In this document: positions 9,905-18,851 of the stretch, one piece after another
Position numbering within the stretch: position 1 is the stretch's first letter
How the letters are laid out: every line of letters begins with the position of its first letter
Source: Butyricimonas muris
GTDB lineage: Bacteria; Bacteroidota; Bacteroidia; Bacteroidales; Marinifilaceae
NCBI RefSeq assembly: GCF_046365375.1
Contig: NZ_JBKEIT010000010.1
Span: 186,001 to 250,000 of the forward strand
DNA length: 64,000 nt
Reading direction: 5' to 3'
Translations under genes and position numbers: made by a program
The notes under the pieces: generated by a model
The model's database searches: none
Told to the model about the DNA's origin: nothing
Seen by the model: only the letters and a program-made list of their open reading frames with translations

Positions 9905-11082
9905 TATATCGTATTCAACGTGTTGCCTGCCACTACCGAGTTGTATTTTTCCAACACGGCTTTCTTCCCGTTCTCTCCCATGCGTTTCCGTTCTTCCGGG
10001 TGTTGATAGAGATAGATGATTTTTTCCGTGAGGTCGCCCACGTCCTCGTTCCGGAATACCATTCCGCCTCCGGTTTCTTCGATTAATTCCAACTGGGGGG
10101 TACAATCCGACACCAGTACGGGAGTTTCAAACAGCATGTATTGGTAAACCTTGTTGGCAATACCGGAATCATGTTGCGGATTCTTGATTAAAGGGGATAA
10201 CCCGATAGCGGATTGGCGGGCAAAAGCGGGAAACTCGGACAGATCCTTCCATTTGTGGTAAATGATTTGCTCTTTTATTTGAGGATCATCCATATAGGTC
10301 TTGAATACTTCTTTATCCCCTTTATCAATAGGACCGATAAGCAATAGTTTTATATCCGGGTACTTCGGGGCAAGTTCTTTTAACGCTTTAAAACAGGTAA
10401 TCAATCCGCGGCGTACACCGATAGCCCCGAAATAGAACATGATAAAATCTTGCTTGGCAACCGTTTCGGGAGCGGTATCGTGTTTTAAAAGTTCCTCCGT
10501 GTCCGGCACGTTGGGATAAATAACGAAGCGTTTTCCCGCGAGTGACGGGTATTTTTGTTTTAACTCTTCTTGAAAGCTATGACACAACACGACGATGTTG
10601 TCGGCATATTCAAGGTATCTTTTTTCCAGTTTTTCCCAGCGTTTGGGAACCACGAGCAAACTCTTCGGGAAAGTCGTTGCCCACGTGTAGGATTGTATCG
10701 CTGCCGGGAAGTTCTCGTGCAAGTCGAGAGTAATCGGGAGCCGGTATTCGCGGCTGCCCGTGTACACGGGTTTTGCCATGTACAGATCATGCGTGTGTAA
10801 GGCTTCTACCCCGGTATTTTTTATGAAACGACGGATTTGTTTTTGCCATATCCAGTTGTATAGCGGGAAACGGTTCACGATTCCGAACAGGATTTCTCTT
10901 TGCCTGTTTGACATCTTGAAGCGTGTGATTTTAGTTTTGCCGATAGTCCCCGATAGTCCGATATTCAGCAAATCCGGACAGAGAACGTGTATCTCGTGCC
11001 CGTGATTTTCCAAAACCTTGATCTCGTTCAGTACCCGTTGATCTCTCGTGATCTCTTTATCTAATATGACACCTATTTTCAT
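9901..11082 (-). CDS. Glycosyltransferase family 4
   Basis: 393 residues. The start MKIGVILDKEITRDQRVLNE matches the GT-B N-terminal domain of family 4 enzymes; ALHTHDLYMAKPV and the donor-site region VLVSDCTPQLELIEETGGGM are visible. It is the last gene of the minus-strand arm, 3 nt after the preceding glycosyltransferase, and overlaps the convergent NodB-like gene by the four bases of two crossed stop codons. Retaining transfer of a sugar from a nucleotide donor is expected; specificity is unknown. Confidence 0.88.
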   Translation of the reverse strand: MKIGVILDKEITRDQRVLNEIKVLENHGHEIHVLCPDLLNIGLSGTIGKTKITRFKMSNRQREILFGIVNRFPLYNWIWQKQIRRFIKNTGVEALHTHDLYMAKPVYTGSREYRLPITLDLHENFPAAIQSYTWATTFPKSLLVVPKRWEKLEKRYLEYADNIVVLCHSFQEELKQKYPSLAGKRFVIYPNVPDTEELLKHDTAPETVAKQDFIMFYFGAIGVRRGLITCFKALKELAPKYPDIKLLLIGPIDKGDKEVFKTYMDDPQIKEQIIYHKWKDLSEFPAFARQSAIGLSPLIKNPQHDSGIANKVYQYMLFETPVLVSDCTPQLELIEETGGGMVFRNEDVGDLTEKIIYLYQHPEERKRMGENGKKAVLEKYNSVVAGNTLNTIY

Positions 11083-11085
11083 GTC

Positions 11086-12120
11086 TTACTTTTTATTTCC
11101 GTAATAATTCTTTGAAAATCCCCTCACCTCTTTGCCCAACAAGGCATTCCACCCTCCCCACAGAAGCCCGAATCCGTATGCGAACACTTGAATCAATAGC
11201 GTGATGATTGACAAGAAGGCAACCGCGAGACTGTGATACTTTCCCAAAGATTGAAGGAAAGCCAGCAGGCAAACCGCCAGCAGTCCGCAACCGGCAATGC
11301 TCCACAGGACACGTATCGGGAATATTAGCCCCGTGAAACAGGTCACAATGGCTAATCCGAACAGACCGAGGATAAGGATCGCGGGTAACAGATGTACCAC
11401 TTTCAACGTGTGCGGGTGACGACGGGAGAGGTTGATACGTGCCACTCCCCAGTTGAATATCTGACGGAAGAATTTCGGGATGCTTGTCCGTCGCTTGTGG
11501 TAAACGTAAGCATCGGGAATAAGTCCTACATTGAATCCGGCATTGTATATACGCATCGAGTAATCCATGTCTTGCCCGTGGCGAAGGCCTCCCATCTCTC
11601 CAATCGTGTCATGGACTTCGCGGGATATGCCCATGTTAAAACTCCGGGGATAGAAACGTCCGACATGTTTTTTATTTCCTCGCGTGCCGCCCGTGCCGAT
11701 AAAAGAAGTCATGGAATAATTGATCGCTTTTAACAGAGGGGAGAAAGAGGGATGACACGTGTCGGGTCCGCCGAAAGCGTCGTAATGGTGTTCGTTTTGT
11801 ACTTTCTCTATTTCACGTAGCCAATGGGGGGGAAACATGCAATCCGAATCCACGAAGATAAAATAATCTCCTTTGGCTTCCCGCATCCCGTGATTTCTTG
11901 CGGCTCCCGGACCTTGATTCTTTTGGTAGACGGCACGAATCTGCAAACCGCTTGCCGAACGGTATTGCTCTATAAATTCCCGAAAACCGTCTTTCGAACC
12001 GTCATCCACGAAAAGAAATTCAAAAAGTTCCCGATCACCTTCCATTCTTTCGGCACTATCGAGAAGTTCTTTCACTTCATCCAATCGGTTGTAAACGGCT
12101 ATGATAATAGAATATTTCAT
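11086..12120 (-). CDS. Glycosyltransferase family 2 with C-terminal membrane helices
   Basis: 344 residues. The N-terminal GT-A domain has SIIIAVYNRLDEVKELLDS, LFVDDGSKDG and the DxD-type IFVDSDCMF, followed by GGTRGNKKH and FNMGISREV. Three or four hydrophobic helices between about residues 240 and 330 anchor it in the cytoplasmic membrane. Inverting transfer onto a lipid-linked glycan is expected. It lies between asnB (11 nt upstream) and a family 4 enzyme (3 nt downstream) in one transcription unit. Confidence 0.9.
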   Translation of the reverse strand: MKYSIIIAVYNRLDEVKELLDSAERMEGDRELFEFLFVDDGSKDGFREFIEQYRSASGLQIRAVYQKNQGPGAARNHGMREAKGDYFIFVDSDCMFPPHWLREIEKVQNEHHYDAFGGPDTCHPSFSPLLKAINYSMTSFIGTGGTRGNKKHVGRFYPRSFNMGISREVHDTIGEMGGLRHGQDMDYSMRIYNAGFNVGLIPDAYVYHKRRTSIPKFFRQIFNWGVARINLSRRHPHTLKVVHLLPAILILGLFGLAIVTCFTGLIFPIRVLWSIAGCGLLAVCLLAFLQSLGKYHSLAVAFLSIITLLIQVFAYGFGLLWGGWNALLGKEVRGFSKNYYGNKK

Positions 12121-12131
12121 ACATTTTCCCT

Positions 12132-14060
12132 TTAATAATAAGCCTCAATATTATCTTCCACCCGTTTATAGATAAATTGCTGTTCCCAAATCGCGAGCCC
12201 TAGGATAATCCAAATGAAATTATAGTGCCACCGGAGTTTCGGGTGAGCCGGATAATCCAAGATATACCGGATATATTCGTAATTGAATATACCTTGTTTT
12301 TCGATGTATTCCTTCGTCAGAATCTTTTCGGCGGTATCCTTCAAATCCTTCTTGAACTGGAGATACGGGTTCACCGTGAATCCCCATTTCTTCTTGGTGA
12401 TGATTTTGGGCGGCAGATAAGGTTTCATGGCTTCCCGGAACAGATACTTCGTCTGGTTATTCTTGATTTTCAGTTCCACGGGCAGAGAGAATCCGAAATC
12501 CACCAGATCTCGGTCGAGGAAAGGCACCCGTTCTTCCACGGAATGAGCCATTGACATCCGGTCGTCCGTGAGCAGGTAATCATTCACCATTTTGGACTGG
12601 AACTCCGCGTATAGCACTTGATTTAGCGCGTTCTCGTTCTTCACGTCGTTGAAAATCTTATCGAACTCCTTGTGAACCGGAATAAGTTCCGCTTGGTGTT
12701 GATGCAAAAACTTCTCCGAGTAAATATTCTTGTAGAATGGCATGTCGTAATCCCACGCGTTACGGAGGATAAGATAAAAGCGTTCCACGTCCCCGATCGA
12801 GAGAAGCATTTGTACTCCCCGTCGGTACTCGTCATATCTCAAAGACTTGGAATTATTTTGTAGTTTGAAAATAAAATCCGATTTCCAACGTCCGAAGCGT
12901 TGCATCCATCGCGGCATATGGCGGTGCCATTGGTTGAACGGGTAAACGAACTTGTGAATATCGTACCCGGCAAATAGCTCGTCCCCGCCTAATCCCCCCA
13001 GTACAACTTTCACCGTGGGGTGGACGAACGCCGACATGTTGAATCCCTGCAACAAATTGATTTTCGGTTCTTCCGCGTGCCATATAACTTGTGGCATTTG
13101 TTGCATCGGGTTCATCGACAGACTCAACGTGTGATGATTCGTATGAAAGTAATCCGCTATCTGTTGCGCGTCGGGAAATTCGTCCGTGGGTTCGTTGAAT
13201 CCCATGGTAAACGTGTTGATTTCCGGTACTCCCAATTCATGCATCTTTTGCACGATAGCGGAAGAATCCAACCCTCCCGAAAGATATACTCCCACGGGGA
13301 CGTCACTCACCAGCTGGCGTTTCACGGCCTGTTTGATCAACGCGTTCATCCGCTCCTTTGCTTCGTCTTCCGTGATGGAGCGATCGACATCGACAGACAA
13401 TTGCCAGTAACGTTTTACCGTGAACAACCCTTTCTCGAACACGGCATAATGTGCCGGCGGGATACGTTTGATTCCCTCGAACAGGGTTTCGTTGCCTTGC
13501 GTGTACCGCAAGTTTAAGTGAACGTGTAAGGCCTTCAGGTTGAGTTGTCGCTCGTACTTGGGATGAAGGATAATGGATTTTTGCTCCGAGCCGAATACCA
13601 GTACGCCGTCTTTCAAAAAATAGTGAAGCGGTTTCACCCCGAAATGATCCCGTGCGAGAATCAAGCGCTCGTTCTTCATGTCCAGCAGGGCAAAAGCGAA
13701 AATACCGTTCAGTTTGTTGAAGAACCCGGTACCGTGTTCCTCGTACAAGTGAACCAGCACCTCCGTGTCGGTAGCCGTGTAAAACACGTGTCCTTTATTT
13801 TTTAATTCTTCCCGTATCTCCTCGTAATTGTATATTTCCCCGTTGAAAATAACGCAAACCGTTTTATCCTCGTTGAATATGGGTTGATTCCCGCAAGTTG
13901 TCACGTCGATAATGGACAAGCGCCGATGCCCGAGAGTAAAATCCTGGTGGACATAGACGGCTTGGTCATCCGGACCGCGGTGTTTTATGGCGGTCAGCAT
14001 TTCCGACATCAATTCTTTGTTATCCTTGTTGCGTTCAAATATTCCGGCTATTCCGCACAT
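12132..14060 (-). CDS. asnB: Asparagine synthetase, glutamine-hydrolysing
   Basis: 642 residues. Met1-Cys2-Gly-Ile-Ala gives the N-terminal nucleophile of the class II glutaminase domain; RHRGPDD-like KHRGPDD and FNGEIYNY follow. The synthetase domain has the ATP-pyrophosphatase loop SGGLDSS near residue 262. In polysaccharide loci such paralogues often amidate uronic or amino-sugar carboxylates instead of making free asparagine, so the substrate may be a sugar acid of this polymer; that is inference. It starts after a 250-nt gap with an iteron hairpin and has its own possible promoter. Confidence 0.9.
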   Translation of the reverse strand: MCGIAGIFERNKDNKELMSEMLTAIKHRGPDDQAVYVHQDFTLGHRRLSIIDVTTCGNQPIFNEDKTVCVIFNGEIYNYEEIREELKNKGHVFYTATDTEVLVHLYEEHGTGFFNKLNGIFAFALLDMKNERLILARDHFGVKPLHYFLKDGVLVFGSEQKSIILHPKYERQLNLKALHVHLNLRYTQGNETLFEGIKRIPPAHYAVFEKGLFTVKRYWQLSVDVDRSITEDEAKERMNALIKQAVKRQLVSDVPVGVYLSGGLDSSAIVQKMHELGVPEINTFTMGFNEPTDEFPDAQQIADYFHTNHHTLSLSMNPMQQMPQVIWHAEEPKINLLQGFNMSAFVHPTVKVVLGGLGGDELFAGYDIHKFVYPFNQWHRHMPRWMQRFGRWKSDFIFKLQNNSKSLRYDEYRRGVQMLLSIGDVERFYLILRNAWDYDMPFYKNIYSEKFLHQHQAELIPVHKEFDKIFNDVKNENALNQVLYAEFQSKMVNDYLLTDDRMSMAHSVEERVPFLDRDLVDFGFSLPVELKIKNNQTKYLFREAMKPYLPPKIITKKKWGFTVNPYLQFKKDLKDTAEKILTKEYIEKQGIFNYEYIRYILDYPAHPKLRWHYNFIWIILGLAIWEQQFIYKRVEDNIEAYY

Positions 14061-14099
14061 ATTCTTTGTTAATTAATTGGACATCGGTTGCATTTTTTA

Positions 14100-14107
14100 C
14101 AAAAGTA
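14100..14107 (-). promoter_or_regulatory. Possible -7 promoter box for asnB
   Basis: On the minus strand the bases read TACTTTTG, fitting TAnnTTTG, about 40 nt before the asnB start. A good -33 TTTG is not seen at 19-21 nt. If real, asnB and the two glycosyltransferases after it can be transcribed apart from the upstream genes. Confidence 0.35.
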
Positions 14108-14166
14108 ACACAAAAAAGAGAGATACGGAATATCTATACTTATTTTATGGTTGGGCAGCCTATTCT

Positions 14167-14290
14167 TAACCCTTGATCTACCTCATGAACGTATCATGGA
14201 CGTAGCATGAACGTAGCATAAACGTAAATCAGTGTTTATGCTGTGTATATGCTCCGTTCATGCACTACTTATAAGGTAGGGCAAGGGTTA
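14167..14290. repeat. Nested inverted repeat built from 11-bp iterons
   Basis: Outer arms TAACCCTTG (14167-14175) and CAAGGGTTA (14282-14290), then CTACCT/AGGTAG (14178-14183, 14274-14279), CATGAACG/CGTTCATG (14184-14191, 14255-14262) and GCATAAAC/GTTTATGC (14216-14223, 14234-14241) all pair in order. The left arm is four head-to-tail 11-mers of the form CATGAACGTAG starting at 14184, 14195, 14206 and 14217; the right arm has three inverted, diverged copies. It fills most of the gap between two minus-strand genes. It could be a long hairpin terminator, a protein-binding array or a mobile repeat. Confidence 0.85.
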
Positions 14291-14313
14291 TGTAGTGGTA
14301 GTAAGGGATAGGG

Positions 14314-15327
14314 CTATAACCTGTTCAGTTTTTTCAGAGCCTTGAATTTATGGCGATACATTTTCAGGATATTCCGGATATTGTCGTACCGGCGGAATTT
14401 TTCACTGTACGCGTGTAATTCTTCTTTACCCGTGATTTGGTGGAGTACCAGCAATTGATGGCGTACCAGCCGGAGATAGCCGATAGTACAGGGGTCGTTT
14501 TGCGGGTAACCGGGCAGGTCGCAGCGGTTGAAGCGGGACCAGTAGCCCATGTCGAATTTAGGTAGTTGGTGGATAAGTCCTTCCACACCTTCCTTGAATA
14601 GATGGAGGGCGAGGGCATGCCCGTCGGGATTCACTTCTTCCGGGACGGCACGAATGTAATCGTGTAGACCGAAGAGCGAGAATATATGCCCGTCCAACAC
14701 GCGGGTAGGGCAGGTGGCCGTGTACTCTTCATAGAACGTTTCGCCGATTGCCCGGTCAACGGAAACACCGCCTTCGGATATATCTTTCGTGAAAGGGATA
14801 AGGGCAAGTGTTGCCGCGTGCAGGTATTCCGTGTTTCGTGTCATTTGCCATGCCCGCAAGAGGATAGAGATAGCCCGGCTTTGGGTGAATGCCGATTTCC
14901 ACGGGGTGGTGACGCGGTATTCCGGTTTGGCGGTTTCGGTCAGCCAGTAGCAACCCAATTCGGGCGATTCCTCCCGTTGTTGCATGAACCAATCGGCAAA
15001 ACGGAGGAAATAGGCTTTCTTTTCGCTATCATGTGTTTTGAGCCAGCTATGAAACACGGCCAAAGCGTATTGCCCGATGGTGATTGGGTAATAGTAATAT
15101 CCTTTTCCGTCAACCACGTCGATGTAGGAGTGCACGAGGGGAATACCCGCTTCATCAAATTGGAACGGGTGGTTGCCGCCCCGCGTGTTGATTTTGTCCT
15201 CTTCAAAAAGAAAATAATAATAAGTCAGTTCAGTGCTTTTGTTGTCCGTGCAAATAGCCAGATGCTTGTTCTCGTTGAAATCGGTCAACAATCTTTTTCC
15301 GAAGAATAGGGCATTTTTCAGTTTCAT
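14314..15327 (-). CDS. D-glucuronyl C5-epimerase-like protein
   Basis: 337 residues from the ATG at 15327, 8 nt after the upstream stop; the longer open frame reads nonsense before it. The family pattern of the C5-epimerase C-terminal domain is seen in order: YYPITIGQYALAVFHSW, an all-alpha middle, WKSAFTQSRAISILLRAW, then ATCPTRVLDGHIFSLFGLHD and LPKFDMGYWSRFNRCDLPG. In animals and a few bacteria this family inverts C5 of glucuronic acid within heparosan-like polymers. No signal peptide is visible, so it would work in the cytoplasm or on lipid-linked chains. Family call good, substrate inferred. Confidence 0.75.
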   Translation of the reverse strand: MKLKNALFFGKRLLTDFNENKHLAICTDNKSTELTYYYFLFEEDKINTRGGNHPFQFDEAGIPLVHSYIDVVDGKGYYYYPITIGQYALAVFHSWLKTHDSEKKAYFLRFADWFMQQREESPELGCYWLTETAKPEYRVTTPWKSAFTQSRAISILLRAWQMTRNTEYLHAATLALIPFTKDISEGGVSVDRAIGETFYEEYTATCPTRVLDGHIFSLFGLHDYIRAVPEEVNPDGHALALHLFKEGVEGLIHQLPKFDMGYWSRFNRCDLPGYPQNDPCTIGYLRLVRHQLLVLHQITGKEELHAYSEKFRRYDNIRNILKMYRHKFKALKKLNRL

Positions 15328-15335
15328 AGGCTTGT

Positions 15336-16631
15336 TTATTTCGTGTGCCGGGAAAGCACGTGATTCATGAAGTGAGCCAGCTCCCCGGTGGTTGCCTCCC
15401 GGGAATAACGGGAACTGTTCGAGAACGAGTAGGCGGGTGTTTGACATTGCCATGCCTCGTGGAGCTTGCGTAATATTCTTTTGGCACCTTCCGTGTCATT
15501 GTAGTCGACCATTTCCCCGCATTGACATTCGTCGATAATATGGCGGGCTTCACCCTCGGTATTGCCGATGGCGAGGATGGAACGTTGAGCCCCGATGTAC
15601 TCGAACAATTTTCCGGTAAGGATGCCCTTGTTGTTCGGTACGTTATCAATGACAAGTAACAGGGCGTCGGACGAGTTGATATGGCGTATCGATTCGTCGT
15701 GAGGGAGATAGGATATGTATTCCGTGTCGGCTGTCAGCCCGTTTTCCTCCACGAGTTGTCGCAGTTCGGGGCAGGTGTTCCCGATGAATTTCAGCCGGAA
15801 CCGTATATTTTCTTCCCGCAATTCCCGAAGGGCGGGGAGTAAGGGTGTCGGGATACGGGTGACTGAAAGTACTCCCGTGTAAGTAATCACGGGGCAGTCG
15901 TTACGCGGGAGGGGAGCCGGACGGTTGTCGTAACCGTTGAAGACCAGACAACCGTTTCGCGGTTTTTCGCGTTTGCTTTCGAGCAATTGCAGGATGTCCT
16001 TGCTGATGGACACGATGCCATCGGCGGCATTCAAGGCGTCGTGTTCCAGACGACGGTCTTTACGCTCGGCACGGGCACTCCTTTTCAAGTTTTGGTTGTA
16101 AACGACCTCTTTCCACGGGTCGCGATAGTCGGCAATCCACGGTTTCCCTGTTTCTCGGGCAAGGGCTTGACCGATTAGTTGCAACGAATGGGGAGGAGAG
16201 GAGGTGAGAATCAAATCAATGTTTTCCGACCGGATGATTTTCTTTCCTTCCCTCACGGCGTAACGTTTCCAGCCGACACGGGCATCGGGGATGAAGAGGT
16301 TGAGCCGAATCCATTTGGAGAGGCGGGTGACGAGGTTCGGGCTTTTCTCGGAGAGAATATAGGTACCGATGGCGTCCTCTTTCTTTTTGCCGGAAACCAG
16401 TTTGAAAATGGAGAACGGTTCGAAAGTTTTTGTCTTGTACACCTTTAGGTGCGACGGGATTTCTTTTTCCAACGAGGGGTCTTTAGCGGGATACTCGCCT
16501 TTTCTAACGGTCAGTATCACGGGTTCCCACCCGTACTTGGGCAGGTATTTCGCGAAGTTTAGCACCCGTTGCACTCCCGGTCCCCCGCTTGGCGGCCAAT
16601 AGTAGGTAATAATCAGAACTTTCTTTTTCAT
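15336..16631 (-). CDS. Glycosyltransferase, GT4/WlbH-like
   Basis: 431 residues. The start KKVLIITYYWPPSGGPGVQR with VLNFAKYLPKYGWEPVILTV is the usual N terminus of a GT-B family whose members sit in amino-sugar polysaccharide loci. DLILTSSPPHSLQLIGQALA and IADYRDPW follow; the C-terminal domain has LLVIDNVPNNKGILTGKLFEY and the donor-site acidic residues. It starts 1 nt after the 2-epimerase stop and ends 8 nt before the C5-epimerase-like gene, so these three are almost surely translated from one message. Confidence 0.85.
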   Translation of the reverse strand: MKKKVLIITYYWPPSGGPGVQRVLNFAKYLPKYGWEPVILTVRKGEYPAKDPSLEKEIPSHLKVYKTKTFEPFSIFKLVSGKKKEDAIGTYILSEKSPNLVTRLSKWIRLNLFIPDARVGWKRYAVREGKKIIRSENIDLILTSSPPHSLQLIGQALARETGKPWIADYRDPWKEVVYNQNLKRSARAERKDRRLEHDALNAADGIVSISKDILQLLESKREKPRNGCLVFNGYDNRPAPLPRNDCPVITYTGVLSVTRIPTPLLPALRELREENIRFRLKFIGNTCPELRQLVEENGLTADTEYISYLPHDESIRHINSSDALLLVIDNVPNNKGILTGKLFEYIGAQRSILAIGNTEGEARHIIDECQCGEMVDYNDTEGAKRILRKLHEAWQCQTPAYSFSNSSRYSREATTGELAHFMNHVLSRHTK

Positions 16632-16632
16632 C

Positions 16633-17694
16633 TTACGCCTCGATTAAAGTATCGACAATCGCTTTCGCGGCATGTCCGTCACCGTACAGGGGGGTAGAAA
16701 AGTCAGGGTGCGGTTGCTCCCGGTAGGCTTGGATAATTTTGTCGTATGAATTTCCCGCCAAGGCATTGTAACCGTGGTCAACGAGTTCCGTCCATTCCGT
16801 TTCGTTCCGGAGCGTGATACAATATTTCCGGAAGAAGAAAGCCTCTTTTTGTAAGCCCCCGCTATCTGTCATAACGAGCGAGCATTTGTCCAGTAAGTGA
16901 ATCATTTCAAGGTATCCCACCGGGTCGATGAAACGAATGGGGGAGAGTCGGGTATTATAGCCCGAAGCCTCCAGTTTAGCCCGGGTACGGGGATGAAGGG
17001 GGAGAAGGACGTCTTGCTCCCGTGAAATCGTTTCCAGTGCCCGGATGATTTCCGACAAGTATTCGGGAGTATCCGTGTTTTCAGCCCGATGCAGGGTGGC
17101 GAGTACAAAATCCCGCTTCAGTTCGATTTGTGGCGGACGGCTGTATTGCCGGTAGAAAAGGGCGGCGTCCAGCATGACATCTCCCGATAGCACGACACGG
17201 GAGTCGAAATGGTCGAAGCCTTCGTTTTGCAGGTTTCGGGTAGCCGTTTCCGTCGGGCAGAAAAGGATATCGGAAATGCGGTCTGTCAGAATCCGGTTGA
17301 TTTCTTCCGGCATGGTCATGTTGAAAGAACGCAACCCGGCTTCCACGTGTGCCACCCGGATATGTAATTTCTTCGCGGCAAGAGCCCCGGCGAGGGTGGA
17401 GTTCGTGTCCCCGTACACAAGCACCCAGTCCGGTTTCTTGTCCAGAAGTACTTTTTCGATTTCTTCAAGCATCTTGCCCGTCATGGCACCGTGACTCAGG
17501 CTGTTGATATTGAGGTTATAACCGGGAGCGGGAATCCGCATTTCCTCGAAAAACAAATCACTCATATTGGGGTCGAAGTGTTGCCCCGTGTGTATGATGG
17601 TTTCGTGAATATCGTCGTGAGTGCTGATTTCCCGGCTGACTACTGCCGCTTTCACGAATTGAGGTCTTGCCCCTACGATGGTGATAATGTTCAT
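16633..17694 (-). CDS. Non-hydrolysing UDP-GlcNAc 2-epimerase family (WecB/WbpI-like)
   Basis: 353 residues. IITIVGARPQFVKAAVVSRE, HTGQHFD, VLVYGDTNSTLAGALAA, VAHVEAGLRSF and MTDSGGLQKEAFF are the family motifs. WecB makes UDP-ManNAc; WbpI acts on the di-acetamido uronic acid UDP-GlcNAc(3NAc)A. Because WbpD- and WbpE-like genes lie next to it, the WbpI reaction is the better guess here, but the two cannot be told apart by motifs alone. Ten nt separate it from the aminotransferase upstream. Confidence 0.85.
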   Translation of the reverse strand: MNIITIVGARPQFVKAAVVSREISTHDDIHETIIHTGQHFDPNMSDLFFEEMRIPAPGYNLNINSLSHGAMTGKMLEEIEKVLLDKKPDWVLVYGDTNSTLAGALAAKKLHIRVAHVEAGLRSFNMTMPEEINRILTDRISDILFCPTETATRNLQNEGFDHFDSRVVLSGDVMLDAALFYRQYSRPPQIELKRDFVLATLHRAENTDTPEYLSEIIRALETISREQDVLLPLHPRTRAKLEASGYNTRLSPIRFIDPVGYLEMIHLLDKCSLVMTDSGGLQKEAFFFRKYCITLRNETEWTELVDHGYNALAGNSYDKIIQAYREQPHPDFSTPLYGDGHAAKAIVDTLIEA

Positions 17695-17704
17695 GGAACG
17701 GGTA

Positions 17705-18832
17705 TTATTGATTAAAAAACGCGTGTATTTGTTGTATGATATATTCTTGAACCTCCGGTTTCATTTCCGTGTGGATGGGCAGGGATAGTACCTCTTCGCT
17801 CAGTTGTTCCGACACGGGATACGAGCCTTTCCCTTGTCCTTCCCGGAGGTAGGCTTGTTGCAGGTGTAAAGGAACCGGGTAATATATCATGCTCGGGATG
17901 CCTTGGGATTGCAGGAAAGTCTTCAGCTCATCCCTGCGTTTGCCTCCCACTCGTATCGTGTACTGGTGGAACGCGTGCGTGCTGTTGGTAGCCCGGGCGG
18001 GAAGTATAATGTCTTTGACGGAAGCCAGTCCCTCGTCGTATTTGTCGGCAACCCGGTTACGGGCGGCAGTGTATTCGCGGAGATGACGTAATTTCACGTC
18101 GAGAATGGCGGCTTGTAACGTGTCTAGCCGGGAATTGCAACCCACGATATCGTGGTGGTATTTAATCTTTTGCCCGTGATTGGCAATCATGCGGGCACGT
18201 TCTGCCAGTCGGGCGTCCCGGATAAATAAGGCTCCGCCGTCCCCGTAGCATCCCAAGTTCTTGGACGGGAAAAATGAAGTGGTACCGATATCGCCGATAC
18301 ACCCGGATTTCAGTTTCCGTCCGTCGCTGAAAGTGTACTCCGCCCCGATGGATTGTGCGGCATCCTCCACCACGAAGAGGTTGTGGCGTTTGGCAATTTC
18401 CATCAAAGGCTCCATGTCGGCACATTGACCGTACAGGTGAACGGGTACGATAGCTTTCGTGCGGGGGGTGATTTTTTCTTCAATCCGGGTAACGTCTATT
18501 GTGAAGCGGTCTGCCACACAATCCGCGAACACGGGTTCCAGATGTAATAAGGCTATCACTTCCGCCGTTGCCACGTAGGTATGCACGGGTACAATTACTT
18601 CGTCTCCCGGTTGTAAGCCTAAGGCCATCAAGGCAATTTGCAGGGCATCGGTTCCGTTCGCGCAAGTTATCGCGTGCTCCACTTGATTGTATTCCGCGAG
18701 GTGTTGTTCAAATTGTTTTACTTGCGGTCCGTTGATAAATGCCGCGGAGTCGAGGACTTCCTGTATGGCGTGGTTTATCTCTTCCCGAATACGTTCGTAT
18801 TGCCCGTGAAGGTCTACCATGGCTATATTCAT
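17705..18832 (-). CDS. DegT/DnrJ/EryC1 sugar aminotransferase (WbpE-like)
   Basis: 375 residues. The PLP lysine is K191 in TSFFPSKNLGCYGDGGALF; ANGTDALQIALMALGLQPGD and VVEDAAQSIGAEY are further family motifs. WbpE transfers an amino group to C3 of UDP-3-keto-GlcNAcA in the pathway to UDP-ManNAc(3NAc)A. The neighbours WbpD-like (19 nt upstream) and WbpI-like (downstream) support that role over other sugar 3- or 4-aminotransferases. Confidence 0.87.
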   Translation of the reverse strand: MNIAMVDLHGQYERIREEINHAIQEVLDSAAFINGPQVKQFEQHLAEYNQVEHAITCANGTDALQIALMALGLQPGDEVIVPVHTYVATAEVIALLHLEPVFADCVADRFTIDVTRIEEKITPRTKAIVPVHLYGQCADMEPLMEIAKRHNLFVVEDAAQSIGAEYTFSDGRKLKSGCIGDIGTTSFFPSKNLGCYGDGGALFIRDARLAERARMIANHGQKIKYHHDIVGCNSRLDTLQAAILDVKLRHLREYTAARNRVADKYDEGLASVKDIILPARATNSTHAFHQYTIRVGGKRRDELKTFLQSQGIPSMIYYPVPLHLQQAYLREGQGKGSYPVSEQLSEEVLSLPIHTEMKPEVQEYIIQQIHAFFNQ

Positions 18833-18851
18833 GATGGAATATTTTATATTA

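Noticed and set aside
14184..14262. CRISPR-like array from the 11-bp repeats
   Set aside because: No spacers of constant length and no cas genes; the repeats are head-to-tail and inverted.
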